Shown here: piece after piece, positions 1 to 7,343 of the stretch
Layout of the letters: each line of letters begins with the position of its first letter
Numbering within the stretch: position 1 is the first letter of the stretch
From: an uncultured Oscillospiraceae bacterium
GTDB taxonomy: Bacteria > Bacillota > Clostridia > Oscillospirales > Acutalibacteraceae
Assembly: GCA_958448165.1 (NCBI GenBank)
Contig: CAUDCW010000004.1
Coordinates: forward strand, 147,262 to 211,261
Length of the DNA stretch: 64,000 bases
Direction: 5' to 3'
Program-made: the position numbers and the translations under genes
Notes under the pieces: generated by a model
The model's database searches: none
What the model was told of the DNA's origin: nothing
What the model saw: only the letters and a program-made list of their open reading frames with translations

Positions 1-1
1 C

Positions 2-1543
2 GGCAGAGCATTTGTCCTGCTTGAAAATATAATAGCTCATTTCTTGTCGGAGCTTTTTGCACTTTACAATATCGACGCATATGCTCCGTTTCGTATTACG
101 AGAGATTCAGACCTTGATATTGATGAAGAAACAGACGACCTTATGGAGGAAATTCAGAAGTCCATAAGAAAAAGGGAGAGAGGTGTTCCCGTTCGTCTTG
201 AGTTTTCAAAAAAGTGTGACAAAGAAATCCGTTCGTTCCTTGTCGATATGCTTGACGTAACCGAAAACGAGATTTATGTTCAGTCGGGTCCGCTTGATTT
301 GACCTTCCTGTCAAAGTTTGCGCGTCTTGACGGCTGTGAGGATATGTGCTTTGACCCGATAAAGCCCGTTAATCCGCCTGCCGAGTTCTACGGCTATTCC
401 GACTTGTTCCAGGCTATCCGTGACAAGGACCGACTTGTTCATCACCCGTATGAAAGCTTTGACGTTGTTGTCAAGTTCATCAAAAAGGCGGCTGAGGACC
501 CGAGCGTGCTTGCGATAAAGCAGACGCTTTACCGTGTAAGCGGAAATTCGCCGATTATTGCGGCTCTTATCAAGGCTGCTGAAAACGGCAAGCAGGTAAC
601 AGTGCTTGTCGAGCTTAAGGCGAGGTTTGATGAAGAGAACAATATCCAGTGGGCAAAAAAGCTTGAAAAAGCAGGATGCCATGTTATATACGGATTAACA
701 GGACTTAAAACGCATTGCAAAATCTGCCTTGTTGTAAGACGAGAGGGCAACATAATCCGCCGCTATCTTCATATGGCTACGGGTAACTACAACGACAGCA
801 CAGCAAGGTTCTATACAGATATCGGTATGTTTACCTGCCGTGAGGAGTACGGTGTTGACGCATCGTCGCTGTTCAATGTTCTGACAGGATATTCTGCTCC
901 GCCTGAGTATAATAAGTTTATCGTAGCTCCAAAGGGTATGCGTTCATTCTTTGAAGAAATGATAATAAAAGAAACAGAAAACGCAAGGGCGGGCTTGCCG
1001 TCAGGCATAACCGCAAAGGTCAATTCACTTGTTGATCCGGATATAATCAGGCTTTTGTACGAGGCTTCAAATGCAGGCGTCAAGATTAATCTTATTGTCC
1101 GCGGCATATGCTGTCTGTGTGCAGGCGTAAAGGGCTTTAGTGAGAATATTACGGTTTACAGCATTGTCGGGCAGCTTCTGGAGCACAGCCGTATTTTCCG
1201 TTTTGAAAATGCCGGCAATCCGCTTCTTTATATGGGCAGTGCCGACTGGATGCCGAGAAACCTCGACAGACGTGTTGAGCTTATTTTCCCTGTTGAAGAT
1301 CCGGACATCAAGCAGAGAGGCTTTGAAATACTCGATATTATGCTTCACGACACCGTGAACGCAAGAATACAAAACCCGGACGCAACCTACACTATGGTTG
1401 ATAAACGAGGCAAGCAAAGACTCAACAGTCAGACCTATTTCTCAAAGCTTGCCCTTAAAGCGCAGAAAAACGCAAAAAATATTACAGCCATCAAAACAAT
1501 AGGCACGCCTATTTTTCCGGCTGACAGAGAGGAGTCAAATTGA
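2..1543 (+). CDS. ppk1: Polyphosphate kinase 1, 3' part (gene runs in from the left edge)
   Basis: The reading frame is open from the first bases, so the gene begins before the window; 513 C-terminal residues are visible against about 690 in the family. PPK1 reversibly transfers the terminal phosphate of ATP to long polyphosphate chains. The two catalytic histidines are recognisable: the autophosphorylated one in HMATGNYND (codon at 770) and the second in LEHSRIFRF (codon at 1184). The phospholipase-D-like motifs THCKICLVVRR and GSADWMPRNLDRRVE are also present. The TTG at 44 is not the true start, because homologous sequence (FVLLENIIAHF) continues upstream in frame. Its stop overlaps the next gene's ATG, suggesting an operon with phosphofructokinase. 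Confidence 0.95.
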   Translation, partial: GRAFVLLENIIAHFLSELFALYNIDAYAPFRITRDSDLDIDEETDDLMEEIQKSIRKRERGVPVRLEFSKKCDKEIRSFLVDMLDVTENEIYVQSGPLDLTFLSKFARLDGCEDMCFDPIKPVNPPAEFYGYSDLFQAIRDKDRLVHHPYESFDVVVKFIKKAAEDPSVLAIKQTLYRVSGNSPIIAALIKAAENGKQVTVLVELKARFDEENNIQWAKKLEKAGCHVIYGLTGLKTHCKICLVVRREGNIIRRYLHMATGNYNDSTARFYTDIGMFTCREEYGVDASSLFNVLTGYSAPPEYNKFIVAPKGMRSFFEEMIIKETENARAGLPSGITAKVNSLVDPDIIRLLYEASNAGVKINLIVRGICCLCAGVKGFSENITVYSIVGQLLEHSRIFRFENAGNPLLYMGSADWMPRNLDRRVELIFPVEDPDIKQRGFEILDIMLHDTVNARIQNPDATYTMVDKRGKQRLNSQTYFSKLALKAQKNAKNITAIKTIGTPIFPADREESN

Positions 1544-2622
1544 TGAAAAGAATCGGAATTTTAACAAGTGGCGGAGATTGCCAGGGACTTAACTCTACAA
1601 TCCGTGCCGTGGGAAAGTCGCTTTACAACTATTACGGAAGTAAGGACCTTGAAATTTACGGAATTATCGACGGCTACAGAGGACTTATCTACGGTGAGTA
1701 CAGACTTATGAAGCAAAGTGATTTTTCCGGCATTTTAACTCAGGGCGGAACAATCCTCGGTACATCACGCCAGCCGTTCAAGCTTATGCGTGTAATTGAC
1801 GAAAACAGCGTTGATAAGGTTGCGGCGATGAAAGAAAATTACAAGAAGCTCAAGCTTGACTGCCTTGTAATCCTCGGCGGCAACGGCACACAGAAAACAG
1901 CAAACCTGTTGAGCGAAGAAGGACTGAATGTAGTATCTCTGCCGAAAACGATAGACAACGACCTTTGGGGAACCGATATGACCTTTGGTTTCCAGAGTGC
2001 TGTTGACATTGCAACAAATGTTATCGACTGCATACACACAACGGCAACATCTCACGGACGAGTATTTATTGTCGAGGTTATGGGTCACAAGGTTGGCTGG
2101 CTTACGCTTTATGCAGGTATTGCAGGCGGCGCGGATGTTATTTTGATTCCTGAAATCCCGTATGATATAAATTCTGTTATCAAGACTGTAAAGCAGAGAA
2201 CCGAAAGCGGAAAGAACTTCTCAATCCTTGCCGTTGCCGAGGGCGCAATAACAAAGGAGCTTGCGGCTATGCCGAAAAAGCAGAGGAAAGCCGCTGTTGC
2301 AGAAATGGCTTATCCGTCAATCTCGTATAAGATTGCGCACGAGGTTGAGCAGGCAACAGGACAGGAAACAAGAGTTACCGTACCCGGTCATTTCCAGAGA
2401 GGCGGCAGTCCCTGCCCGTACGACAGAGTTCTGTCAACACGCTTCGGAACAAAGGCAGCCGAGCTTATCATAAACAAGCAGTACGGCAATATGGTAGCGC
2501 TTGTTGACAACAAGGTTGTTCCTGTTCCGCTCAAGGACATTGCCGGAAAGCTCAAGGTTGTTCCGAAGGACTGCGAGATTATCGAAACCGCCAAGAGAAT
2601 GGGCATAAGCTTCGGCGAATAA
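1543..2622 (+). CDS. pfkA: 6-phosphofructokinase, mixed-substrate (group III) type
   Basis: The product is a 359-residue PfkA-superfamily protein that phosphorylates fructose 6-phosphate in glycolysis. Seen: N-terminal ILTSGGDCQGLN, GGNGT at residues 112-116, PKTIDND at 134-140, and VMGHKVGWL with GGADVILIPE. The ATP-type enzymes carry Gly at the position after the Asp/Asn of GGDGS, whereas PPi enzymes carry Asp there; this protein has Gly, but it has the Lys of PKTIDND that is typical of PPi and mixed-substrate enzymes. The phosphoryl donor (ATP, PPi or polyphosphate) is therefore open. ATG at 1543 is chosen because GAGGAG lies 8-9 nt upstream; it overlaps the ppk1 stop as TGATG, indicating translational coupling. 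Confidence 0.92.
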   Translation: MKRIGILTSGGDCQGLNSTIRAVGKSLYNYYGSKDLEIYGIIDGYRGLIYGEYRLMKQSDFSGILTQGGTILGTSRQPFKLMRVIDENSVDKVAAMKENYKKLKLDCLVILGGNGTQKTANLLSEEGLNVVSLPKTIDNDLWGTDMTFGFQSAVDIATNVIDCIHTTATSHGRVFIVEVMGHKVGWLTLYAGIAGGADVILIPEIPYDINSVIKTVKQRTESGKNFSILAVAEGAITKELAAMPKKQRKAAVAEMAYPSISYKIAHEVEQATGQETRVTVPGHFQRGGSPCPYDRVLSTRFGTKAAELIINKQYGNMVALVDNKVVPVPLKDIAGKLKVVPKDCEIIETAKRMGISFGE

Positions 2623-2752
2623 GCTATATTCAGAGTGGAGATAATTCGTAATTCGAAATGCGGAATTAGGAATTATAGAATACTCGAAACGGGGTTGTAG
2701 GGAACAGGCTTGCCTGTTCCGGCTCGATATGATGAAATTTGAAACGTGTATT

Positions 2753-2910
2753 GCCCCCTTGTCAAAGGGAGGGGAACCGCCAACGGCGGTGGAGGGATTC
2801 ACGCTCGCTCTGATGAATTTCATCAATGGAAATATAATTGACTGCACATTCATAAGAGCGAGCGAATCCCTCAGTCGGCTTCCGCTGCAAGCTCCCTTTA
2901 ACAAGGAGCC
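2753..2910. repeat. Long imperfect palindrome, MITE-like
   Basis: The left arm begins GCCCCCTTGTCAAAGGGAG and runs to GGGATTCACGCTCGCTC. The right arm, read on the opposite strand, begins GGCTCCTTGTTAAAGGGAG and runs to GGGATTCGCTCGCTC. Arms of about 60-65 nt surround an AT-rich centre near 2820-2850. It encodes no transposase, so it is either a non-autonomous element or a large structured RNA/cruciform. It is unrelated in sequence to the 171-bp family elsewhere in the window. Confidence 0.65.
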
Positions 2911-2966
2911 AAGACCTTGTTACGAGTAAATTTTCATTTAATGAGCCGCAAAGCGGTGACAACAAT

Positions 2967-3020
2967 AATTCTGAATTATGAATTCTGAATTATGAATTCT
3001 GAATTATGAATTATGAATTT
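2967..3020. repeat. Tandem GAATTATGAATTCT block
   Basis: Consecutive copies of a 14-nt unit made of GAATTATG and AATTCT words are visible, with a related, more degenerate stretch at 2640-2680. The words are near-palindromic. It lies just upstream of the 3101 gene and may contribute AT-rich promoter sequence. Confidence 0.6.
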
Positions 3021-3100
3021 TTCCTCATTCCTGATTACTATTTAACATCAATCATCTCTTTTTCATACTATATTAGTAAAATGAAAAAGAGGTGATTTTT

Positions 3101-3328
3101 TTGGATAAGCCATTAATCGTGCTTACTTCGGTAACGCACGCTATGAAAGGCAGGTCGCTTCTGCTTGGCTACGGTATAGCCTCTGAAATAGTAAGGACAC
3201 CAAAGGGCAACGGGGTGAGAAGCTGCGGATACAGTCTTTTTGTTCCCGAGCGCACGGATGAAGCACAGGCATTACTGAAAGAAAACGGAATTGCAGTGCT
3301 CGGAAGAATGGAGGCTGATGTCAAGTGA
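3101..3328 (+). CDS. DUF3343 / putative Se/S carrier-like protein
   Basis: A 75-residue protein of the DUF3343 (Se/S-carrier-like) family, recognised by the N-terminal LIVLTSVTHAMKG, the mid-protein RTPKGNGVRSCGYSLFV with its single conserved cysteine, and the small size. Family members sit beside cysteine desulfurases and selenium genes and are thought to carry sulfur or selenium. TTG at 3101 is preferred over the upstream in-frame GTG at 3092, because the SD GAGGTGA (3089-3095) lies 5-6 nt before the TTG and contains the GTG. Its stop overlaps the next gene's GTG start. Function is inferred from family and neighbour only. Confidence 0.8.
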   Translation: MDKPLIVLTSVTHAMKGRSLLLGYGIASEIVRTPKGNGVRSCGYSLFVPERTDEAQALLKENGIAVLGRMEADVK

Positions 3329-4464
3329 TTTATCTTGATAACGCCGCCACCACATTTCCGAAACCGCAGTCGGTAATCCGAGAGGTCAATGCGGCGCTCA
3401 CACGCTATGGTGCAAACCCCGGCAGAAGCGGTCATAATATGGCGATGAAAGCAGGAAGTGTTATTTATGATTGCAGGGTCAAGCTGTCAGAGCTTTTCAA
3501 TGCAGGGAATGAAGAAAATGTTGTGTTCACACTCAATTGTACTCACGCACTAAATACTGTGCTTAAGGGTATGTTAAAGCCGGGCGACCATGTTGTTATC
3601 AGCGATTTGGAGCATAATTCAATTACACGCCCACTCAAAGCACTTGAAAAGCTCGGCGTGACCTATACTCAGGCAACGGTGTATGAAAATGATAACGATA
3701 AAACCGTCCGATCATTCAGGGAGGCAATTAACGGCGACACCCGACTGATAGCCTGCACGCATGCGTCAAATGTGTGGGGCTTCAGACTGCCGATAGAGCG
3801 TCTTGCGGCTCTTGCACACGAATACGGCGTTGAAATTCTTGTTGACGCCGCACAAAGCGCAGGAGTGGTTCCGATAGATTTTGCGGATGCGGGAATTGAT
3901 TATCTGTGTATGCCGGGGCATAAGGGACTGTACGGCCCGACAGGCACAGGCGTTATGATAGCAAAAAATCCCGACAGGCTCACGCCGCTTATGCAGGGCG
4001 GAACAGGCAGCAGCTCAATATCAAACGAGCACCCCGATTTTATGCCCGACAAGTTTGAATGCGGAACGGCAAACGTCATAGGTATAGCTGGACTGTTAAG
4101 AGGTGTTGAATTTGTTACGGCAAGAGGCTGTGACAGAATATTCAGCCACGAAATGAAGCTTATAAGGATACTATACGAGGGTCTTTCAAAAAATAAAAAA
4201 GTCAAGCTTTACACGCAGTATCCCAACGATAAATGCTATGTGCCGCTTTTGTCCTTTAATGTTAAGGACAAGGACAGCGAAACAGTGGCACGTCATCTGA
4301 ACAAGAATTTCGGTATTGCTGTAAGGGCAGGGCTTCACTGTGCACCGAGCGCCCATATGAAGATGGGCACGCAGGATGCAGGCGCTGTGCGAGTGAGTCC
4401 GTCTGTGTTTACAAGCGAATATGAAATGCAAAGATTTTTAAATGCGATAAACAAAATTGGTTAA
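3325..4464 (+). CDS. Cysteine desulfurase family protein (class V aminotransferase fold)
   Basis: A 379-residue PLP enzyme of the NifS/SufS/Csd superfamily that would release sulfur (or selenium) from cysteine (or selenocysteine). Visible: the N-terminal IYLDNAATTFPKP; the HDLEHNS-like SDLEHNS; the PLP-binding stretch LVDAAQSAG; the Schiff-base lysine in MPGHKGLYGPTG; and the catalytic-loop cysteine in RAGLHCAPSAH near the C-terminus. The GTG start overlaps the stop of the Se/S-carrier-like gene, with GGAGG about 10 nt upstream, so the two are probably translated together. It resembles the stand-alone EF2568-type desulfurases. No Isu/SufU scaffold gene is adjacent, so a role in general Fe-S assembly is not shown here. 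Confidence 0.9.
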   Translation: MIYLDNAATTFPKPQSVIREVNAALTRYGANPGRSGHNMAMKAGSVIYDCRVKLSELFNAGNEENVVFTLNCTHALNTVLKGMLKPGDHVVISDLEHNSITRPLKALEKLGVTYTQATVYENDNDKTVRSFREAINGDTRLIACTHASNVWGFRLPIERLAALAHEYGVEILVDAAQSAGVVPIDFADAGIDYLCMPGHKGLYGPTGTGVMIAKNPDRLTPLMQGGTGSSSISNEHPDFMPDKFECGTANVIGIAGLLRGVEFVTARGCDRIFSHEMKLIRILYEGLSKNKKVKLYTQYPNDKCYVPLLSFNVKDKDSETVARHLNKNFGIAVRAGLHCAPSAHMKMGTQDAGAVRVSPSVFTSEYEMQRFLNAINKIG

Positions 4465-4537
4465 AGGTATTTTCAATACGGTTTATTTGTGTTAAAATAA
4501 AATAATAGAAAAATCAAAACAAGGAAAGGAAAAGACA

Positions 4538-5431
4538 ATGGGATTTCTGAGTGCATGGTTTGATAATTTCTTTGCAATTATCAAAACCTTTCAGATTATG
4601 GATTTTGTCGATATTCTGTGCATAACATTTGTTATATTCGGAATTTTCAAGCTGGTCAGAGAAACAAGGGCAGAGCAGCTTTTAAAAGGCATTATTGTTC
4701 TTGTGATTGTCTATTATCTGTCCTATATTCTAAAACTGACGATGTTTACAGCCTTGCTCAAAAACTTTTTTGAGTTCGGTGTCATTATCATATTTATCAT
4801 TTTTCAGCCTGAATTGCGAAAGGCTCTTGAACAGATAGGACGCAGCAATATCGCAAAAAAATTCAAATTGGGAATGTCGCAAACCAACAAAGAGGACGAA
4901 CTCATAGCGGCACAGCGCAGAGCCATTGAAGCCGTGGCGAGCGCCGCAATGTTTTTTCACACGTCAAAAACCGGTGCCCTTATCGTGTTTGAATGTTCAA
5001 CAAAGCTGGGCGATATTATCGACACCGGCACAATAATTGACGCACAGCCGTCGGTATCAATTATCGGCAATCTTTTCTTCAACAAAGCGCCGCTGCACGA
5101 CGGTGCGGTAATCATCAGGGACGGCAAAATCTATGCTGCCGGCTGCATACTTCCGCTTACAAAGAACGAGAATATTGATTCCGAGCTTGGCACAAGACAC
5201 CGTGCGGCGCTTGGAATGAGCGAAGAATCCGACGCCGCAATAGTTGTTGTGTCGGAGGAAACAGGCAGTATCTCTTTTGTATATAAGGGCAAGATAACAA
5301 GGGATTTGACAAGGGAAATGCTGGTCGAAAAGCTTAACCGTTGTGTATTGCCGGTTGATAAAACAGACTTAGTTGAGCTTATTCCCGTTTTCTCGGCAAA
5401 GAGAAAGGAGAAGAAGCATGAAAAGAAGTAA
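4538..5431 (+). CDS. cdaA: Diadenylate cyclase CdaA (membrane c-di-AMP synthase)
   Basis: The 297-residue protein makes cyclic di-AMP from two ATP at the membrane. Three N-terminal transmembrane segments (about residues 10-30, 37-57 and 64-90) precede the DAC domain. Within it the catalytic DGA motif is in APLHDGAVIIRDG and the RHR motif in GTRHRAALGMSEESDA. SD AAGGAAAGG lies just before the ATG. The 3' end overlaps the next gene by 14 nt, the usual cdaA-cdaR arrangement of Firmicutes, in which CdaR modulates CdaA. The promoter upstream is not clear beyond AT-rich sequence. Confidence 0.96.
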   Translation: MGFLSAWFDNFFAIIKTFQIMDFVDILCITFVIFGIFKLVRETRAEQLLKGIIVLVIVYYLSYILKLTMFTALLKNFFEFGVIIIFIIFQPELRKALEQIGRSNIAKKFKLGMSQTNKEDELIAAQRRAIEAVASAAMFFHTSKTGALIVFECSTKLGDIIDTGTIIDAQPSVSIIGNLFFNKAPLHDGAVIIRDGKIYAAGCILPLTKNENIDSELGTRHRAALGMSEESDAAIVVVSEETGSISFVYKGKITRDLTREMLVEKLNRCVLPVDKTDLVELIPVFSAKRKEKKHEKK

Positions 5432-6701
5432 AAAATATACCGTGTCAAAGCTTTTCAGAAACGATAAATTTCTCTTTGTGTTCGCTTTTGTGTCTGCTTG
5501 CATATTGTGGTTTGTATTCTCGCAGAATACGGGTGAGGAATCCGTGACGACAATTACGGATATTCCGATTCATATTGAGCTTTCTCAGGAGGCAAAGGAA
5601 AACGGACTTGAGGTGTTCAGTATGGGCACAGAAACTGCCTCGGTCAAAATATCGGGCAACAAAATCACTATCGGCTCGGTAAAGTCTGACGATATTCTTG
5701 TCAGGGCAACGCAGACAGGAACGATAACCTCGTCAAACACCTATCCGCTTGAGCTTAAGGCAAAGCAGAACAGCAATAAAACAAATTATACCATCGAATC
5801 TGTTGACCCAAGCTTTGTCAACGTGTATGTTGACAGGCGCCGATCGGTCGAATATACCGTTCAGGATAATATTAACTATGATTTCAAGGTTGACGAAACC
5901 TATTATGCAGGCAGTCCGGCTTATTCAACCGATAAGATAGTTGTAACCGGACCAGAAACCGAGGTTCTTAAGGTTAAATCAGTCGCAATAGTGGGCGAAA
6001 TTATGGGTCAGCTTAAGGCAACCGCCGAGATTGAAGCACAGGTTGTTTTGTATGACGCTTTCGGCGAGGAAATCAACAGCGACTATCTGACACTCAGCGC
6101 AAAGTCCGTGAAGGTGTCCGTTCCGATATTACCCGAAAAGACAGTGCCTATCAAGGCAATGTTCTCAAATGTTCCGTCGGAGATAGATGTTGATTCCATA
6201 GTAACCGTTGAGCCGTCTGAGATAACCGTTGCAGGACCTCAGACAACACTGAAAACATTGCAGTATGTTGAACTGCCCGTGATTGACTTTGCAAAGCTCA
6301 ATCCCGACACCGACAGCGAGTATGAGCTTGATGTTACACTTCCGTCGGATTGCCGCAATATCTCAAATATCACCAAGGCGAAAGTCACGATAAATCTTCA
6401 GGGATATACGACAAGACAGTTTACGGTCACCGACTTTACGTTTAAGAGTGTCAGTGCCGGTTCAACTGCAAAGGCGACAACAACGGATATTGAGGTTGTG
6501 ATTGCCGGTCCGTCAGACATTCTGTCAGAGCTTACGGCAGATGATATTACTGCGACAATAGATTTGAAAAACAAAGGCTCCGACTTTGTCGGCTCAACCG
6601 AAATACCGGTTGAAATAAAGGTGGGCAACGGCTCCTGCTGGGTTTACGGAACCTACTCAGCCAATGTAAGCGTTGAAAAGAATTCAGCTTCATCGGGTTA
6701 A
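5418..6701 (+). CDS. cdaR: CdaR, YbbR-repeat regulator of CdaA
   Basis: This 427-residue protein has one N-terminal transmembrane helix (FVFAFVSACILWFVF, about residues 18-33) and an extracytoplasmic part made of successive YbbR domains (four repeats by eye, with VDRRRSVEYTV and VSVPILPEKTVPIKA-type junctions). YbbR proteins bind CdaA and tune c-di-AMP synthesis. ATG at 5418 is chosen over a longer frame because AAAGGAG lies 7 nt upstream. It overlaps cdaA by 14 nt. Confidence 0.93.
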   Translation: MKRSKKYTVSKLFRNDKFLFVFAFVSACILWFVFSQNTGEESVTTITDIPIHIELSQEAKENGLEVFSMGTETASVKISGNKITIGSVKSDDILVRATQTGTITSSNTYPLELKAKQNSNKTNYTIESVDPSFVNVYVDRRRSVEYTVQDNINYDFKVDETYYAGSPAYSTDKIVVTGPETEVLKVKSVAIVGEIMGQLKATAEIEAQVVLYDAFGEEINSDYLTLSAKSVKVSVPILPEKTVPIKAMFSNVPSEIDVDSIVTVEPSEITVAGPQTTLKTLQYVELPVIDFAKLNPDTDSEYELDVTLPSDCRNISNITKAKVTINLQGYTTRQFTVTDFTFKSVSAGSTAKATTTDIEVVIAGPSDILSELTADDITATIDLKNKGSDFVGSTEIPVEIKVGNGSCWVYGTYSANVSVEKNSASSG

Positions 6702-6739
6702 ACCGGAGTATGTTTATAATTGAATAATGAAAAAATTTT

Positions 6740-6775
6740 GGGCACTGTCCGCAAAGGATAGTGCCCTTTATCTTT
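6740..6775. terminator. Bidirectional intrinsic terminator
   Basis: Hairpin arms GGGCACTGTCC (6740-6750) and GGATAGTGCCC (6756-6766) are followed by TTTATCTTT on the plus strand; on the minus strand the hairpin is followed by AAAATTTTTTC. It would end both cdaR and the convergent GNAT gene. Confidence 0.8.
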
Positions 6776-7307
6776 ATAAAGCTTTATCGTTATAAACCTC
6801 TTTAAATATTGTTTTTTTGATATTCTCAAATTCTTTTTCCGCAATACTGCTTCCGTGTGTCATTAATATCAGCGGAACAGGCTGTTTATCCTTGCCGTAA
6901 GGCGGCTGAATGTATTGATAATCATTCGTGAAAAATCCGTTTCGTCTGTAAAATTCTATCCGTCTTTTTGCCGTATCCGTTTCGGGAAGCTCGACTTCAA
7001 GACAAATGCGGCAGGGCAAGAGGCCAACTACTGCGTTCAGAATAGCTGAACCAAGTCCGAGATTCCTGTATTTCGGATTTACCGCAAAATGCTCGACAAA
7101 GGCGAAAGTGCCGAATTGCCACACCGTTATGAACGCCTTTATCTCATCGCTTTCTGAATCGGGGAGAACATATATGTTATATTTCGGGTTGCTTAACAAT
7201 GCTTTCTGAGCGTCATATGTCCTTCGTTCATCAGGCGGAAAGCTTGTTTTTAGAACGGAAAATACTTTGTCAAATTCCTCGTCCCTCGCAAAGCGTATAT
7301 CAATCAT
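6774..7307 (-). CDS. GNAT-family N-acetyltransferase
   Basis: A 177-residue GNAT acyltransferase. It has an acetyl-CoA-binding motif A in VNPKYRNLGLGSAILNAV (the R/Q-x-x-G-x-G/A signature is RNLGLG), preceded by the beta-strand AFVEHFAVN and followed by the C-terminal IEFYRRNGFF typical of the fold. Substrate is unknown. ATG at 7307 is preferred over the GTG at 7316 because AGGAG lies 8 nt upstream of it. It converges on cdaR and lies downstream of the helicase gene on the same strand. Confidence 0.85.
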   Translation of the reverse strand: MIDIRFARDEEFDKVFSVLKTSFPPDERRTYDAQKALLSNPKYNIYVLPDSESDEIKAFITVWQFGTFAFVEHFAVNPKYRNLGLGSAILNAVVGLLPCRICLEVELPETDTAKRRIEFYRRNGFFTNDYQYIQPPYGKDKQPVPLILMTHGSSIAEKEFENIKKTIFKEVYNDKAL

Positions 7308-7343
7308 AAATATCACTCCTGATTATATTGTTCGGACTTCAAG

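Larger units (their letters stand above)
2623..3100. other. Repeat-rich intergenic region
   Basis: No supported gene lies here. The stretch holds AT-rich GAATTATG-type repeats, a perfect small hairpin at 2701-2720 (arms GGAACAGGC/GCCTGTTCC), a long imperfect palindrome at 2753-2910 and a tandem block at 2967-3020. Open frames in it are palindrome translations, seen on both strands. Confidence 0.7.

Noticed and set aside
2434..2965. Frames on both strands over the 2753-2910 palindrome
   Set aside because: They overlap pfkA or mirror each other across the palindrome, as expected for a non-coding repeat.
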